Shown piece after piece: positions 1 through 10,766 of a stretch of DNA of 64,000 nt. The DNA is taken from assembly GCA_034440635.1 (NCBI GenBank), contig JAOTON010002116.1:1-64000 (forward strand), written 5' to 3'. Position 1 is the stretch's first letter. Each line of letters begins with the position of its first letter. This DNA comes from Lepas anatifera. Its lineage: Eukaryota; Arthropoda; Thecostraca; Lepadidae. The position numbers and the translations under genes were made by a program. The notes under the pieces are model-generated. The model saw only the letters and a list, made by a program, of their open reading frames with translations. It made no database searches and was not told where the DNA came from.

Positions 1-559
1 GACGCCGTAGCAACGGACGTGTAAATGGTGTTGTCAAGTTTTGCGATGAGGCTACTGCTTTCTGATCTCAGGTCCAGACTAAGAGCAGACATACTGGAGT
101 CAATGTTGCTGCTCGCTCCAACCGCGATTGGGTGGTGTAGTGAGCGAACCAGCTGCTGGGCACTGGGCAGTAGGGTGGTTGGTTTCGATTTTTCTCGAAA
201 ATGAATTAGGCCATCAGCCTATCTGATGTGTTTTTCGATGTTGAACACTGTTAACTAATAGAAGTTTTTCTTTGCGGGCCGTCCAAGCTTTACTGGATCG
301 TTGCATCTTTAATTTTTTATGTGGGTTTGCGGACATGTCTGACCCATATTTCTGTTTGCCATAACAGTGCAGTGCAGTTTGCCATACGAATACACTGCAG
401 TGTAGGTTGGTCCAGTTTTGAGGTTGACTGGCCTTGGCGTCTGGTCAAGAGCGTTCATTCCTCCAGTCGCCATTTTTCATTTGTACAAATACATAATCAC
501 TTTTTATCTGATGGACTTTGACGCCCTTGAGAACGTGTCGATCACATTTTGGATATAGG
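1..559. other. No recognisable feature
   Basis: Open frames here are short and look random. I see no splice-bounded exon, terminal inverted repeat or tandem repeat. Confidence 0.5.
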
Positions 560-700
560 TACATTGCCGGAGCCGGAGCCCGTTGGAGCCGACTATTTTG
601 CCCGGAGCCGGAGCCGTTAGGACACTTGAACCCAGAGCCGGAGCCGAAATCCTAACTCCGGACCGGAGCCGGAGTCGTCCAAAATTTTCTCGGCTCCGCA
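560..700. repeat. GGAGCC-word repeat cluster
   Basis: The words CCGGAGCCGGAGCC and close variants recur about every 10-30 bases, ending in an inverted copy (CGGCTCCG) near 690. The block replaces the expected 5' end of the TTAA element that follows. The frame reading through it gives a low-complexity E-P-A-G-rich peptide and is not evidence of a gene. Confidence 0.75.
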
Positions 701-702
701 TC

Positions 703-1623
703 CCTGCCTCTCACCCCATCATTTCTCCATCATTCCTAAAATTTGTTATACCGGACCACACTACGTCAGACTACCAGGCGATGTCAAGTCACCTCACTAA
801 CAACTTTGAGGTCTACCATAGTTACATTTCAGGGCCGATTGACTGGAAACTTTCTACACTTGACGAACCCTCCAGGGTCCAAAAATGTATATCCGGTATT
901 ATGCAATTTGGTAACCTGAGTTCAGGTCACGAGGAAGACTTCTCCCATAGAAAAAGTATGGGAAAGCTTTCGTAAGAAATAAAAGTCACAAAAATGATTG
1001 CAAATGTTCAGATTTCTCAGAAAAGCATTCTTGGCCACCCTTTAATGAATTACAGAGGCGATATTTGCCCTTTGACTTATCTGAGGTTATCACAGCCCAC
1101 AAGGGGTCAAAAACAGTATTTTGACAATAACTTTTCACCTAATTAAGCTAGAGCGCTGAATTAAACGTCATCGTGTATATCGCGTCACTTGCTTGCTTTC
1201 ATTTAATATATGACAAGGTCCCTTTATAACCTTCCATGAACTCAGGTCAATTTAGGTCGAGGTGCCCTCTTGAGGTCAAGCCACTGGAGGGAGGTCATTG
1301 TGTTCCACATACAGGAAAAAGTCCTGGAATTTTGCTATCAAATGTACCTTACAAGACCTCAATAGCTCTAATGGCATGAGGGCTATGCCCAGGTTTCTTA
1401 ATCATTACACACTTTAGTGGAAATACCCTATCGCGATCCAACTTGACCTCTGGAGGTCAAACCATTGACCTGAGCGCTTAAACATGCTAAGTAAAACCAT
1501 ACTGGAATCACACGAGCCTTTCAATGCAATTTGCAGATTTGCGTGAACCCCATATTTTTGGAGTTAGAGTGGGGCTATCGATGGCCCCCGGTGGCGCCGG
1601 TCCCCCAGTGGGGCGTTGGTTAA
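703..1623 (+). mobile_element. TTAA element family I, copy 1 (5' end missing)
   Basis: This stretch is colinear with the copies at 17863-19935 and 45038-46047. It ends in the family's GC-rich 3' terminus (GGTGGCGCCGGTCCCCCAGT, then GGGGCG) followed by TTAA at 1620-1623. About 125 bases of the 5' terminus are absent and a GGAGCC cluster stands in their place. It holds many AGGTCA/TGACCT words, for example the TGACCT-4-AGGTCA arrangement around 1445-1460. No transposase is encoded. It includes the unoccupied site CCTAATTAAGC near 1138-1148 that is occupied in copy 2. Assignment to a piggyBac-like group rests on TTAA duplication and CCC...GGG ends in sister copies. Confidence 0.75.
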
Positions 1624-1894
1624 ATCAATGTGAAATTCAATATTAAATGCATATATCAGTGTGCAAATCCAAATGTTAAATGCATAAGTGTTAAATATAT
1701 TTTCAATAGCAAAGTTTATAAAAATACCCACACCTCGCAATGCTACGCGGCACGGTGGTATGTGCAAATATGGCACATCTGCCCACCGACAATGACACGT
1801 TTAGTGATATAATCAACATATCCAAAAGTACCAAACCAATCCTACACCTACTACCTCAGTGAGGTACCGATATGCTAGCAGAATTTTCCACTGA

Positions 1895-2240
1895 CCAGTC
1901 TGCAAAGTATGACACTGGGTACGGGACACTCCAGTCATCTGGAAAAATATACGCCACTCCGCACCACCCGTCACCCAAAGTAGGAATTATCAAATTTGCA
2001 CCATATGCAACTTGTTAATCATTGTTGGGGTTTAACGACACACCAACCGCTAGGGTGATTCAGCGTCGCCAACTCTCACCCTGTTGGAAGGGATTTTGGG
2101 GATCAGATCAACTTGTCCAGAGGCTCCACCGGGAGTTGAACCCGGGACCAGTGGCTTAGAAGACAATTGTGCTGTCCACTAAGCCACCTCATCCCCCATA
2201 TGCAAATTGCTATTCAAGTGTTTGAGTGTCATACTGAAAC
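1895..2240 (+). mobile_element. Degenerate MITE interrupted by a SINE
   Basis: It begins with CCAGTCTGCAAAGTATGACA, the same terminus as the intact elements at 6097-6459 and 31620-31980. It carries a decayed 3' end (GTGTCATACT) near 2225. A SINE at 2011-2195 splits it. No convincing 8-bp duplication survives. Confidence 0.55.
2011..2195 (-). mobile_element. tRNA-derived SINE, full length, 10-bp target duplication
   Basis: Read on the - strand it starts with a tRNA-like head. A box A-like TGGCTTAGTGGACAGC is followed by an anticodon-like loop CTTCTAA (Arg-UCU type) and a box B-like GGGTTCAACTCCC. The body ends in GTCGTTAAACCCCAACAATG, a common style of SINE tail. The anticodon stem does not pair (ATTGT against GCCAC), so it is not a working tRNA gene. 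CCATATGCAA flanks it at 2001-2010 and 2196-2205, which is the target-site duplication. Transcription would be by RNA polymerase III from the internal boxes. Confidence 0.8.
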
Positions 2241-2289
2241 CTGCCAACATATGCCAGCTTACGACTAATCACTCTGTATAATTACTCTA

Positions 2290-2798
2290 GGGCCTGTTCC
2301 AGCGCCTCCTCAAACCTGCTCCAACCTCCTCAAAGCTTCTCCAACTTCCTCTCGCCCGGTCCAGCGCCTCCTTAAACTTCCTCCAAGCTCGCCAAAGCTC
2401 ATCTCAAATCTAATCCAACCTCCTCTCAAACGAAAGGTGGTTTTTCAGAGGAGGTTGGAGGAGCTCAATTGTGGCGCACGAATTTCAATTGAGAAACTAA
2501 AATAAGTTGTTTTACAGTGAGAAACAACGTTTGTGGGCAGCTAAAGGTTTTGATTACGTTGTTTTTCTGTATTCCACTTTCACTAAAATACATTAAATGA
2601 GTATCAGAGGCCTTAATCAAATTCGATTAGTTTCTTAGCTGCGCCGCGCCCGCCATATTGGCGCTGATCAGGAGCAATCAGCTGATATCTCATCCAATCT
2701 CATCCGAAATCGGTCCAGCGGACACCGGTTTTTGCGCCTGCTCTAACTTACTCCAAGCTACTCTCATCTTTTTTCTAAGGAGGCGCTGGAACAAGCCC
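2290..2798 (+). mobile_element. Harbinger-like MITE, copy 1
   Basis: A 509-bp element with terminal inverted repeats GGGCCTGTTCCAGCGCCTCC and, at the other end, its complement with one change. The 3-bp flanks CTA (2287-2289 and 2799-2801) are identical, as expected of PIF/Harbinger insertions. Inside, CCAACCTCCTCT and AGAGGAGGTTGG form a 12-bp hairpin stem about 160 bases from the left end. There is no coding capacity. Confidence 0.85.
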
Positions 2799-2804
2799 CT
2801 AGTA

Positions 2805-3630
2805 ACTGTACCCACAATAAAACAATCTCCCCCAAAACTCCCAACCCCTCTAGAGTGAGCGCAGGCACCGACGGCGCAAGCACGACCGAATGCTCCCAAA
2901 CCTCGAATTGGCGCGACCCGAGGCTCATGTACGATGCCCTCTCGGCGCGGTGCTGCATGGACAGAGTCACTCGCGACAGCCCCACGTGGCTCACACTGCA
3001 TCCTTTGCGAAGCGTCTGCAACTATGTAGAACTTTAAAGCGAAATGGCCGGAGCACTACACAGGTGAGCGTGACGTGTAGTAGCGGAGAATTAAGCCGCG
3101 CTCTGACAGCGCCCCGCCGTGCAGTGCGACTCCGCCTCTCTCCCCTCCCACCAGCCTCACTCCTTTTAATAAACCCACTCTGCACCGCCGCCGTTCACTC
3201 CAGTAACAATTATAACAGTTCCCCCACACTCATAAACAGTGATCATAAAGCAAAAAAACGAAATAAAGTTCAAATACTCAAACTTTATCGTTTTTTGCTT
3301 CCTCGCTTTTAGACTACATTTTATCCTTTTATAAAGACGTTTCTCCGTTTTTTAACGAGCTATTTAATTCAAGGATATCTTTTCACCTTTTTGGTTCCTC
3401 CTTTTGCACAGTGTAGCTTTCCCGATGCATTTCAATGGAGCAAACTTGTTTTCGGTGACGAAAAAGACGTCCTTAAATAATGAAAACACGACATATGCGG
3501 AGTGTAGCCTGTACTTTACATTTGTGTCACTTTTGTCACCCTCGATTCTACAATCAGTGCCTTTATATGTGCACTGATCACTTATGCACCAGCATGTCCA
3601 CGCTGGACACGACAAAAGGGCGTCCGCACT
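2805..3630. other. Gene-poor interval with a CpG-rich patch
   Basis: Bases 2840-3140 are rich in CpG compared with their surroundings. Beyond a possible tiny exon at 3044-3063, no gene or element can be supported. At 3636-3664 there is a stray copy of the 3' end of the 363-bp MITE family (GTGTCATACTTTGCA). Confidence 0.4.
3044..3063 (+). CDS. Possible short first coding exon (unknown gene)
   Basis: An ATG in a fair context (GCGAAATGG) opens six codons, Met-Ala-Gly-Ala-Leu-His, plus two bases, and runs into a good donor (CAG before GTGAGC at 3064). It lies at the downstream edge of a CpG-rich patch, as first exons often do. No following exon was found, so this may be chance. Confidence 0.2.
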
Positions 3631-3665
3631 GGGAAGACCTCATCAAAAGTGTCATACTTTGCAGG

Positions 3666-3990
3666 CCGGGCCACCACTAAGGGAGAGCGGGGCTTATCAA
3701 AGCACAAACTGCCAGGAGTTATATAGCTGGACCACCACTAAGGGAGAGCGGGGCTTATCAAAGCACAAAATGCCAGAGTTATATGGTTGGACCACCACTA
3801 AGGGAGAGCGGGGGTTATCAAAGCACAAACTGCCAGAGTTATATGGCTGGACCACCACTACGGGAGAACGGGGGGTAATCAAAGCACAAACTGCCAGAGT
3901 TATGTGGCTGGGCCACCACTAAAGGGAGAGGGGGGTTTATCAATGTACTGCCTAACTGCAGTTTATATTGCTGGGCCACCACTAGCCAAC
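3666..3990. repeat. 60-bp tandem repeat array
   Basis: Five to six copies of a 60-bp unit containing CACCACTAAGGGAGAGCGGG and, later, GCACAAACTGCCAGAG. The last copies are the most diverged. Because 60 is a multiple of three, frames stay open across it on both strands and give a repetitive peptide. I read that as an artefact. Confidence 0.9.
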
Positions 3991-4151
3991 CTGCAGAACA
4001 AGGCAGGCAACTTGACAAGGTAGCATGTCTTCCAGTTCCCCCGCCAATAATCACAAAATTGAAAAGACTAATTTATTCCAAATACTGTATGTCATGCAAT
4101 AATTCGACAAATGTAATACTCTGGAATCCCTCCAAGGCCATCAACCCCTAT

Positions 4152-4633
4152 GGGCCTGTTCCAGCGCCTCCTCAAACCTGCTCCAACCTCCTCAAAGCTT
4201 CTCCAATTTCCTCTCGCCCGGTCCAGCGCCTACTTCAACTTCCTCCATTTCGCCGAAGCTCATCTCTAATCTAATCCAACCTCCTCTCAAACAAAAGGTG
4301 GTTTTTCAGAGGAGGTTGGAGGAGCTCAATTGTGGCACACGAATTTCAATTGAGAAACTAAAATAAGTTGTTTTAGAGTGAGAAACGACGCTTGTGGGCA
4401 GCTAAAGGTTTTGATTCCGTTGTTTTTCTGTATTCCACTTTCACTAAAATACATTAAATGAGTATCAGAGGCCTTAATCAAATTCGTTTAGTTTCTTAGC
4501 TGCGTGGCACGGATCAGGCACAATCAGCTGATATCTGCTCCCAAATCGGTCCAGCGGACACCGTTTTTTGCACCGGCTCTGATTTCATCTAAGCTACCCT
4601 CATCTTTTTTCTAAGGAGGCGCTGGAACAAACC
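4152..4633 (+). mobile_element. Harbinger-like MITE, copy 2
   Basis: It has the same termini and the same internal 12-bp hairpin as the element at 2290-2798, with a short internal deletion near 4505. The right terminus is decayed (GGAACAAACC). TAT stands on both sides (4149-4151 and 4634-4636) if the last C is taken as lost. Confidence 0.8.
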
Positions 4634-4639
4634 TATATG

Positions 4640-6088
4640 TCTGAAGGGAAAGTGTAGGTCTTGCAGGAAATCTAAGGGGAATCACAATTGCAAATCTGGA
4701 CAGAATGTGAGTGGAAGCAGGCATATTTGAGTCCTGATGAGGCCATATATGGCAAAGCCATGGACAATGAAGGCAAAAGTGCCACCAACAGGCTAGGTGT
4801 GCCACAGGCTGACTAACTGAATCGTGATAAGGTTCAGTAAGGCCATGTTATGTCAGGTTCAGCTCTGTACCTTTCATCCTGTTCCCTTCCTCCACTCATT
4901 CTGTTCAGTTTTCTACATTCTGTTCTGCTGTTTAGGTTCATTTTACACAGCAAATAAAGCCTTAGAGGGTTTCTAGAGATTTAATTAGCATCTGCTAGGG
5001 AGCTAAGCCAGGGGCAGACACAGACCCAAGTTTTGGGGGCCAAACCCATATCTGCCTCTCCTCCTGTGGAGGGGGGTGAGACATGCAATTTGGGTGCTGG
5101 ACAGACCTGGTATAAGCTACCTCTCCAAATACATGATCGCTCTCCTGGGGGGGAGGGGCTGGGAGCAAATATACAGGCCTAGTGGCCTAGTGTTAACAGG
5201 CCTAGTGTTAACACCTTTTTTCAAAAATCCAACATTTGGGGGAAACATATAGTTTGCCCCCACTTCTAGGGCTTTGGGGGCACCGCCGGAATGCCCCCCC
5301 TGTGTCCCCAATGAGTAAAGCTTGCTGCTGGCTGCAACTCTCTTTAGTATACCTTAGGGGAAAGTAAAGTGAGTTACCTAACACAAAGATTGTACTCTGA
5401 TTTGCACCTCACTTTTTTTCTTCTTTTTATTCCATGGCTACTGCTTCTTGGCTGGCAGTTTAAGTTTTGTTCTTTCTACCTATGTTAAACATTTGCTCTA
5501 ATCTGATATTGGTCACTTACTTCCTTTTGTTTTATATTGTGTGCCTGTGAAGTTCAAACCTGTTGCTCCTCATTGCTTTGTGTTGCTCATGTCTTATTTT
5601 GCTGTTCTTTTCCTTTGCTTCTGTCCCCCATGTGTATGCAAAAAAATAATAAAAAATAAAAAAGTTGTTGATGACAAATTCCTTTCCTAGACCAAATAAC
5701 CACAAAAATGACTTCCTTCCCATGGGCAAAACATTATCCTGATGGGACTGCCAGTCAGGATAATGACAGAGTCATTCATTTCTTCAAGTGCCATTTCAGC
5801 AGCTTTCTAGCACAGATTGCGGTTAGGTACTAGGAAATAGCCCTTAATGGAGTGGATTGGCAGTATAGTACCAAAATTGATATAGATTACAGTTTGACAA
5901 TGGAACCTAGGGCAGATGGGGATGCCTTACCATCTTTAATGGAAATTATTGCTTGCAGTAGACAGGCTTCTGATGAATTTCCAATGCTTATGAATGCAAC
6001 AACACCAATAAAAAGATGCTGTCCCAGGTACTACAAGTTAACTGTTGCCTTTTTTGCACATTATTTAGTTGTCTGTCTTTTCAAGTTT
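4640..6088. other. No recognisable gene or element
   Basis: AT-rich sequence with only random-looking frames. A frame at 5852-6262 runs into the neighbouring MITE and has no recognisable domain. Confidence 0.4.
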
Positions 6089-6096
6089 TTCTCAAG

Positions 6097-6459
6097 CCAG
6101 TCTACAAAGTATGGTAGCAGGCCAGACAATTCACACCAGCCATCTAAAATTATCAAACCACCAGCCACAAGAAATTCACACCAATCTACCATATACCAGG
6201 GAGAAAAACACACCCATTCAAACCCACATGACGCAATACTATCTCTCTTGTTAGTTAGTTAGTTGGGGACTGTTTATAAGGCCCCCTCCTGTGTCTTTAT
6301 AACCATTTAACCATTATTTGTTTGGTTTTCAGTGTCACCTTCCACACACCTGTCTCACAAATTCGCACCAGGTTGATAAAATTCACACCACTCGCCTCCT
6401 GTTTCCAAAGTACTCACACCAACATGATCTTGTCAAAAATGTCATACTTTGCACACTAA
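6097..6459 (+). mobile_element. 363-bp MITE with 8-bp duplication (hAT/Merlin type)
   Basis: It starts CCAGTCTACAAAGTATGG and ends in the approximate complement, CATACTTTGCACACTAA. TTCTCAAG flanks it exactly at 6089-6096 and 6460-6467. An 8-bp duplication fits hAT or Merlin. There are no coding regions. A sister copy is at 31620-31980. Confidence 0.85.
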
Positions 6460-6724
6460 TTCTCAAGTGTATTTTGGTATCTTTTGTTTTCTCTCCTATT
6501 TTTCTGTTTTATATGTGCCTTTATTAGTTTATTATTATTGCCTAGTTTATTAGTTATTTATTATTATTATGTGCCTTTATTAGTTTTGGTTTTAGTTAGT
6601 TTCTTTTGTTTTGTTGGTTTAATTCTATTAGCCTCCTAATTTGTTCTCACTGATCAGATGTTGTGATTATAGACTTGGGTTTAATCTGAGCCCATTACTG
6701 CAGAAGCTGTTACCTCGTTCTTTA

Positions 6725-7226
6725 GGGCCTGTTCCAGCGCCTCCTCAAACCTGCTCCAACCTCCTCAAAGCTTCTCCAACTTCCTCTTGCCCGGTCCAGC
6801 GCCTCCTTAAACTTCCTCCAAGCTCGCCAAAGCTCATCTCAAATCTAATCCAACCTCCTCTCAAATGAAAGGTGGTTTTCAGAGGAGGTTGGAGGAGCTC
6901 AATTGTGGCGTACAAATTTCAATAGAGAAACTAAAATAAGTTGTTTTACAGTGAGACACGACATTTATGGGAAGCTTAAGGTTTTGATTACATTATTTTT
7001 CGATATTCCACTTTCACAAAAAATACATTGAGTATCAGAGGCCTTAATCAAATTCGATTAGTTTCTTAGCTGCGCCACGCCCACCATATTGGGGCTGATC
7101 ACGCATCAGCTGATATTTCATCCAAGCTCATCCGAAATCGGCCCGGCGGACACTGGTTTTTGCACCTACTCCGACTTACTCCAAGCTACTCTCATCTTTT
7201 TTCTAAGGAGGCGCTGGAACAAGCCC
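6725..7226 (+). mobile_element. Harbinger-like MITE, copy 3
   Basis: A 502-bp copy of the family at 2290-2798 with both inverted termini and the inner hairpin. The flanks are TTA on the left and TTT on the right, so the 3-bp duplication is imperfect or one copy has mutated. Confidence 0.82.
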
Positions 7227-7229
7227 TTT

Positions 7230-8240
7230 GTTTGTAATTGATTTAATTGCTGCCCTCGCATCCCTCAAATAACATCTGTAACATATGTGGGCCTTCTGCT
7301 TGAAATTATCCTTGTTTAGTTTTATTTATCTCTTCTTTATTATATAGGCATGCTGTTTGGGTGTGTATCTAGCATACCTAAATTCAGTATTCATTTAGTT
7401 TTATTTTGCTAATTTCCATTTATATTCTCTTCTCCCTCTGCTTTAAAGATTGTGGTGATGCTGTAGCCAGGGAGAGCTTGGTCGCTGAGACTGGGTGCCC
7501 TGTAGTCTGTGCTGAATTTGTGCCTGTGATGTTATATGGAAAACAATAAAAATGCATCCCTCATAACAGAAGCACAGCGACAAAAATGCATTTTCTACGA
7601 AATACGGTATACAGTATACTCACCCCTGCCCGCCACAGGAGAGACGAAATATTGATTCGACAGAACAATGTAGCAGTGCTAGTTATCATGTAATATAATT
7701 ACAATGAATTATTTCTTATGAACAAACATATCACAAACGCCCCAATCCAAGATGATGGGGGCCCCAAAAATTACTTTACTTACAAGGTTGATCCACGAGG
7801 AATACTTTGTCGCCAACGTGACGTCACAAAATTTGGTACTAATATGGTACCAGCTGATGCATAAGCGGCTCGTTTAGTTCAACAATCGAAAACAGCAAAC
7901 AAATCTAAATTGACGGGGGTTTAGACACTCGCGGCTTGGGAGGGATTGATTATTATCATGCATTCTTTTTAACGCGGGGACGAGCTAGAACGTGGGCAGT
8001 CTGCAAAATAACTTACTTACTTATGGCTTTTTATTAGGCGTTCTGTGCATAGCACCTTTGCCCGCCTCTAAAGGATTGTGTGGGAGAATTTTAGAATTTA
8101 GTGTGAGGGCAAGCTACGTTAGTCTGTTAAAGCAATGGGAGTTATTTCAAGTAATGGGTTGCAAGATGTTTTAGCTTGCAAATGGACTGTCGTGGCAATG
8201 GCATAGCCATGCCAAGGGAGGTCTTTTAATAAGTTTAGAC
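7230..8240. other. No recognisable gene
   Basis: Mixed sequence. A perfect TGACGTCA (CRE-like) stands near 7819. I see no exon or element boundary that I would defend. Confidence 0.4.
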
Positions 8241-8280
8241 CCGCAGAGTGCGAAGGTTATTTCTGTGGTTGAAGACCTTA

Positions 8281-8362
8281 TAAATTTAGAGTTTGAAATT
8301 TAGAATTTGAAATTTAGAATTTGGAATTTAGAATTTGGAATTTAGAATTTAGAATTTTGTGT
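8281..8362. repeat. AT-rich minisatellite (TTTAGAATTT words)
   Basis: Short units such as GAATTTAGAATTTGGAATTT recur about six times. The block sits at the 3' side of the - strand LINE fragment and may be part of its tail. Confidence 0.7.
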
Positions 8363-8817
8363 GTCAGCTATTGATGTCCGCTTGTATACGTTACTCGAAA
8401 ACCTCCGTTAACTCAATAATTTCGTATTTTAGAAAGTGCGCTAAACACCTGGCCAGGGTGCCGCGAATTTACCCTGCAACCCGGAGGTGAAGTTGCAGCT
8501 CCCCTCTTCGGCTGGGCAGCCGCCGCGCAGAGAAAGAAGTGTGAGAGGATAGTTAGATTGTTAGTAAGAGTATAGGTGTGGTTAGTATAGACCCGCAGTG
8601 AAAGGTATCACTGCGGTGAAGAAATCTAACCTATCTAACCTAACCTGATTTCAAAGTTAGCCTAACATAACCTATCCTTAGCCTACAATGAACCATTTAA
8701 AGGTTACAAAACTATTGCTTAAATTTCGTAGTGGATCATCTATGATTGGAAAATAGGCAAGTCCTACTTTGGGGTGTGCACCATGCACCCTCCATCATAT
8801 ATACTGGGAGGGGTGAT

Positions 8818-9597
8818 TTATAGAAACTTCTCTAGCCCAGAGTCCTTTAGGAATGTAAAGACTTTTTCGAGTAGCTCAGGATGGTCGTTCCCGAGCAGAG
8901 TTTTTAGGTCTACAGGGATGTTTTGGATTCGGCAGTAATCTAGCATGGGTTGCCGATGGGTATTGTGCTGGGGACAATCGATGAGAATGTGATAGGGATT
9001 CTCCATTGCGTCGCAGGTACCACAGGTACCCGCGTTCCAATAGGCATTTAATTTTGTGTGTCCATTTCTGAGTCTGGTTAGAATAACCTCGCGCCGGCGA
9101 CTCTTTTGGTTTGAACTGGGCCAGTAGCCGATGTTAGGCTTGATATAGAATAGGTGGGCGCTGTGGTTTGTAGTCCAGTCATTTTGAATTTGCTTCCGGA
9201 TGGTGTCCTGGAGGAGAGCTTTGCTATCGTCTCCAGACCACGTTAAGGGTGCGATCTCTCTAAGTTCTAGGGACTTTTTTGCCTGCTCATCGGCCTTTTC
9301 ATTTCCTTGAATTTTGCAGTGGCCCGGGATCCAAAGAAAAGAGACATCAGGGGTATCATCGATACCTTTCTGAATATCTGCTATAACGTGGTGGCTGGGG
9401 TTGACTACGTTACTGATGGCCTGCAGGACAGATTTAGAGTCTGAACAGATGACGGCTGAGTTGATATTTTGGGTTCTGATTATGGCTAATGCATTTAGGA
9501 TGGCAACAGCCTCGGCTGTGAAGATGGAGCAGTTGTCCGGAAGTCTTTTCTGAAGGCAAATATTTTGTCCCCAGATAAATAAATATTTTGTCTGCAA
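8818..9597 (-). pseudogene. LINE RNase H domain fragment (I-group retrotransposon)
   Basis: The frame encodes the C-terminal part of a non-LTR retrotransposon polyprotein. RNase H signatures appear in order: F-T-A-E-A-V-A-I (catalytic Glu), C-S-D-S-K-S-V-L (catalytic Asp), and W-I-P-G-H-C-K-I-Q-G-N-E-K-A-D (His and final Asp). A zinc-knuckle-like tail follows (C-G-T-C-D, H-I-L-I-D-C). The first catalytic Asp segment (T-D-G-S) and the whole reverse transcriptase are missing, so the copy is 5'-truncated near 9590. The last 260 codons are open and end naturally at 8818. The sequence downstream (8240-8817) is probably the 3' UTR: it contains two copies of a TAGACCCGCAG-type motif. It cannot be active. 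Confidence 0.9.
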
Positions 9598-9670
9598 AAT
9601 AAGGGTTTCTGCCTATGATGATTATTTGAGTTTTAGGGCACTGCAGCTACAAAGGCTTTATGTACCCGAG

Positions 9671-10189
9671 CAGTGGCGGATCCAGCCGGTTGGTTTTTGG
9701 GAGGGGCAAACCAAAGTCGAAAAGAAAAAAGTCGCGCACTGAAATTGCGTTAAAATCAATATGCCTTTTCGGTAGGATTTTGCGAACGGGAGACAAAAAG
9801 CAAAAGGAAAAAAACACGGGGTGAAAAAGATGGACTCAAGATACTATTTTTTCCTTTCCAAGCCCCAATATTTACACTGAACTTCACATAGGCGGATCCA
9901 GGGGGGCAAGGGGGCACGTGCCCCCCGATCGACCCTCAGCGCCCCCTGAAAGGTCGATGGCGCCCCCCCGGAAGGTGCCCCCTCCGATCGGCAATCCTGG
10001 ATCCGCCGATGGAACTTCACTAATTCTGTTTGAAGTTGAGAGTTGAAGCACTAAAATCTTGCTTACAAGCTAAAAAGGAGTCGGGGAAAAAGGAGGTCGA
10101 TCGCTTTGGGGGGGGCAAAAACAAAGTTTTGCCCCGAGCTTTTCCGTTTGGGGGGCAATTGCCTTTTGCCCCCCCTGGTTCCGCCACTG
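9671..10189 (+). mobile_element. hAT-type MITE (outer), hosting a second MITE
   Basis: Termini are CAGTGGCGGATCCAG and the matching CTGGTTCCGCCACTG. The 8-bp flanks TACCCGAG (9663-9670) and TGCCCGAG (10190-10197) agree at seven positions. It is non-coding apart from chance frames in its G-rich subterminal parts, and is interrupted by the 125-bp element at 9887-10011. Confidence 0.88.
9887..10011 (+). mobile_element. 125-bp hAT-type MITE (inner)
   Basis: Inverted termini CATAGGCGGATCCAGG and CCTGGATCCGCCGATG. A perfect 8-bp duplication GAACTTCA lies at 9879-9886 and 10012-10019. The interior is G/C-rich and nearly self-complementary around GGGGGCACGTGCCCCC. It was clearly inserted after the outer element. 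Confidence 0.93.
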
Positions 10190-10310
10190 TGCCCGAGGGT
10201 TTCTGCCGATGTTTCGTCTAAGGTGAAGTGCTCGTTTAGACCGATTGAAGTTACGTTAATTTTTTGCAAACCAAACGGTCCCTGTTGCTGCGAGAACATT
10301 TAAAATGATG
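10190..10310 (-). other. Unknown open segment disrupted by the hAT MITE
   Basis: On the - strand, an acceptor-like TGTTCTCGCAG (around 10298-10308) precedes an open frame containing T-L-D-E-T-S-A-E-T-L-G. Across the MITE insertion point the same frame would continue at 9670 into Y-I-K-P-L, then a stop. I do not recognise a family. It may be an exon relic or part of another element. The hAT duplication falls inside it. Confidence 0.25.
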
Positions 10311-10339
10311 ATTTTAAATGAAAAAATGTATACGGCCAC

Positions 10340-10760
10340 CACATGCTTATATTTGTATATTTCCGTCGAGTGAATTTTTTTTATTTTACAACACCAGTTG
10401 GATCTTATAACTCGGGCTGCTTTGCTTCTTTCCATTACTTTGACTTTGCCGCATTGTTGTTGTGGCTAGGTGATATGGTACCAGGGGCGCAACTTCATGT
10501 TTTCGATTGGGGGGCACTCGGCTCGAAAGGGGGCCCGTACGTTATGAGGAGCCCGTATTTGTTAATGAAAATCTGACCAAAAACGTATTTTGACCGTTTG
10601 TTGCCGAAATCTGGCTGCAAAGGTTAAATAACAATTTTTAGCGCGCTATTCATCACTGTTCATGATTTGCACTGTTTAGCCCAAAAAGTAGTCAGAAGAC
10701 CCAATCTTTTGAGCGAGCTGCCAAAGTAGGTATGTAAGGATATTGGACAAGTAGGCGTCT
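10340..10760. other. No recognisable feature
   Basis: I see no element ends, repeats or convincing exon here. Confidence 0.4.
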
Positions 10761-10766
10761 ACTTAC

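Noticed and set aside
583..975. 130-codon protein
   Set aside because: It starts in the GGAGCC repeat and ends within a TTAA element. No domain.
2085..2195. tRNA-Arg(UCU) gene on the - strand
   Set aside because: The loop CTTCTAA and box B are good, but the anticodon stem does not pair. The sequence continues into a SINE body with its own target duplication.
3584..3922. Repetitive protein from the 60-bp array
   Set aside because: Same reasoning: the period is divisible by three and there is no independent coding support.
10190..10300. Member of the NDUFAF3/Mth938 family split by the hAT MITE
   Set aside because: A short P-K-T-Q-I-I-I-I-G-like run across the insertion site recalls that family, but the preceding signature residues are absent and the spacing is wrong.
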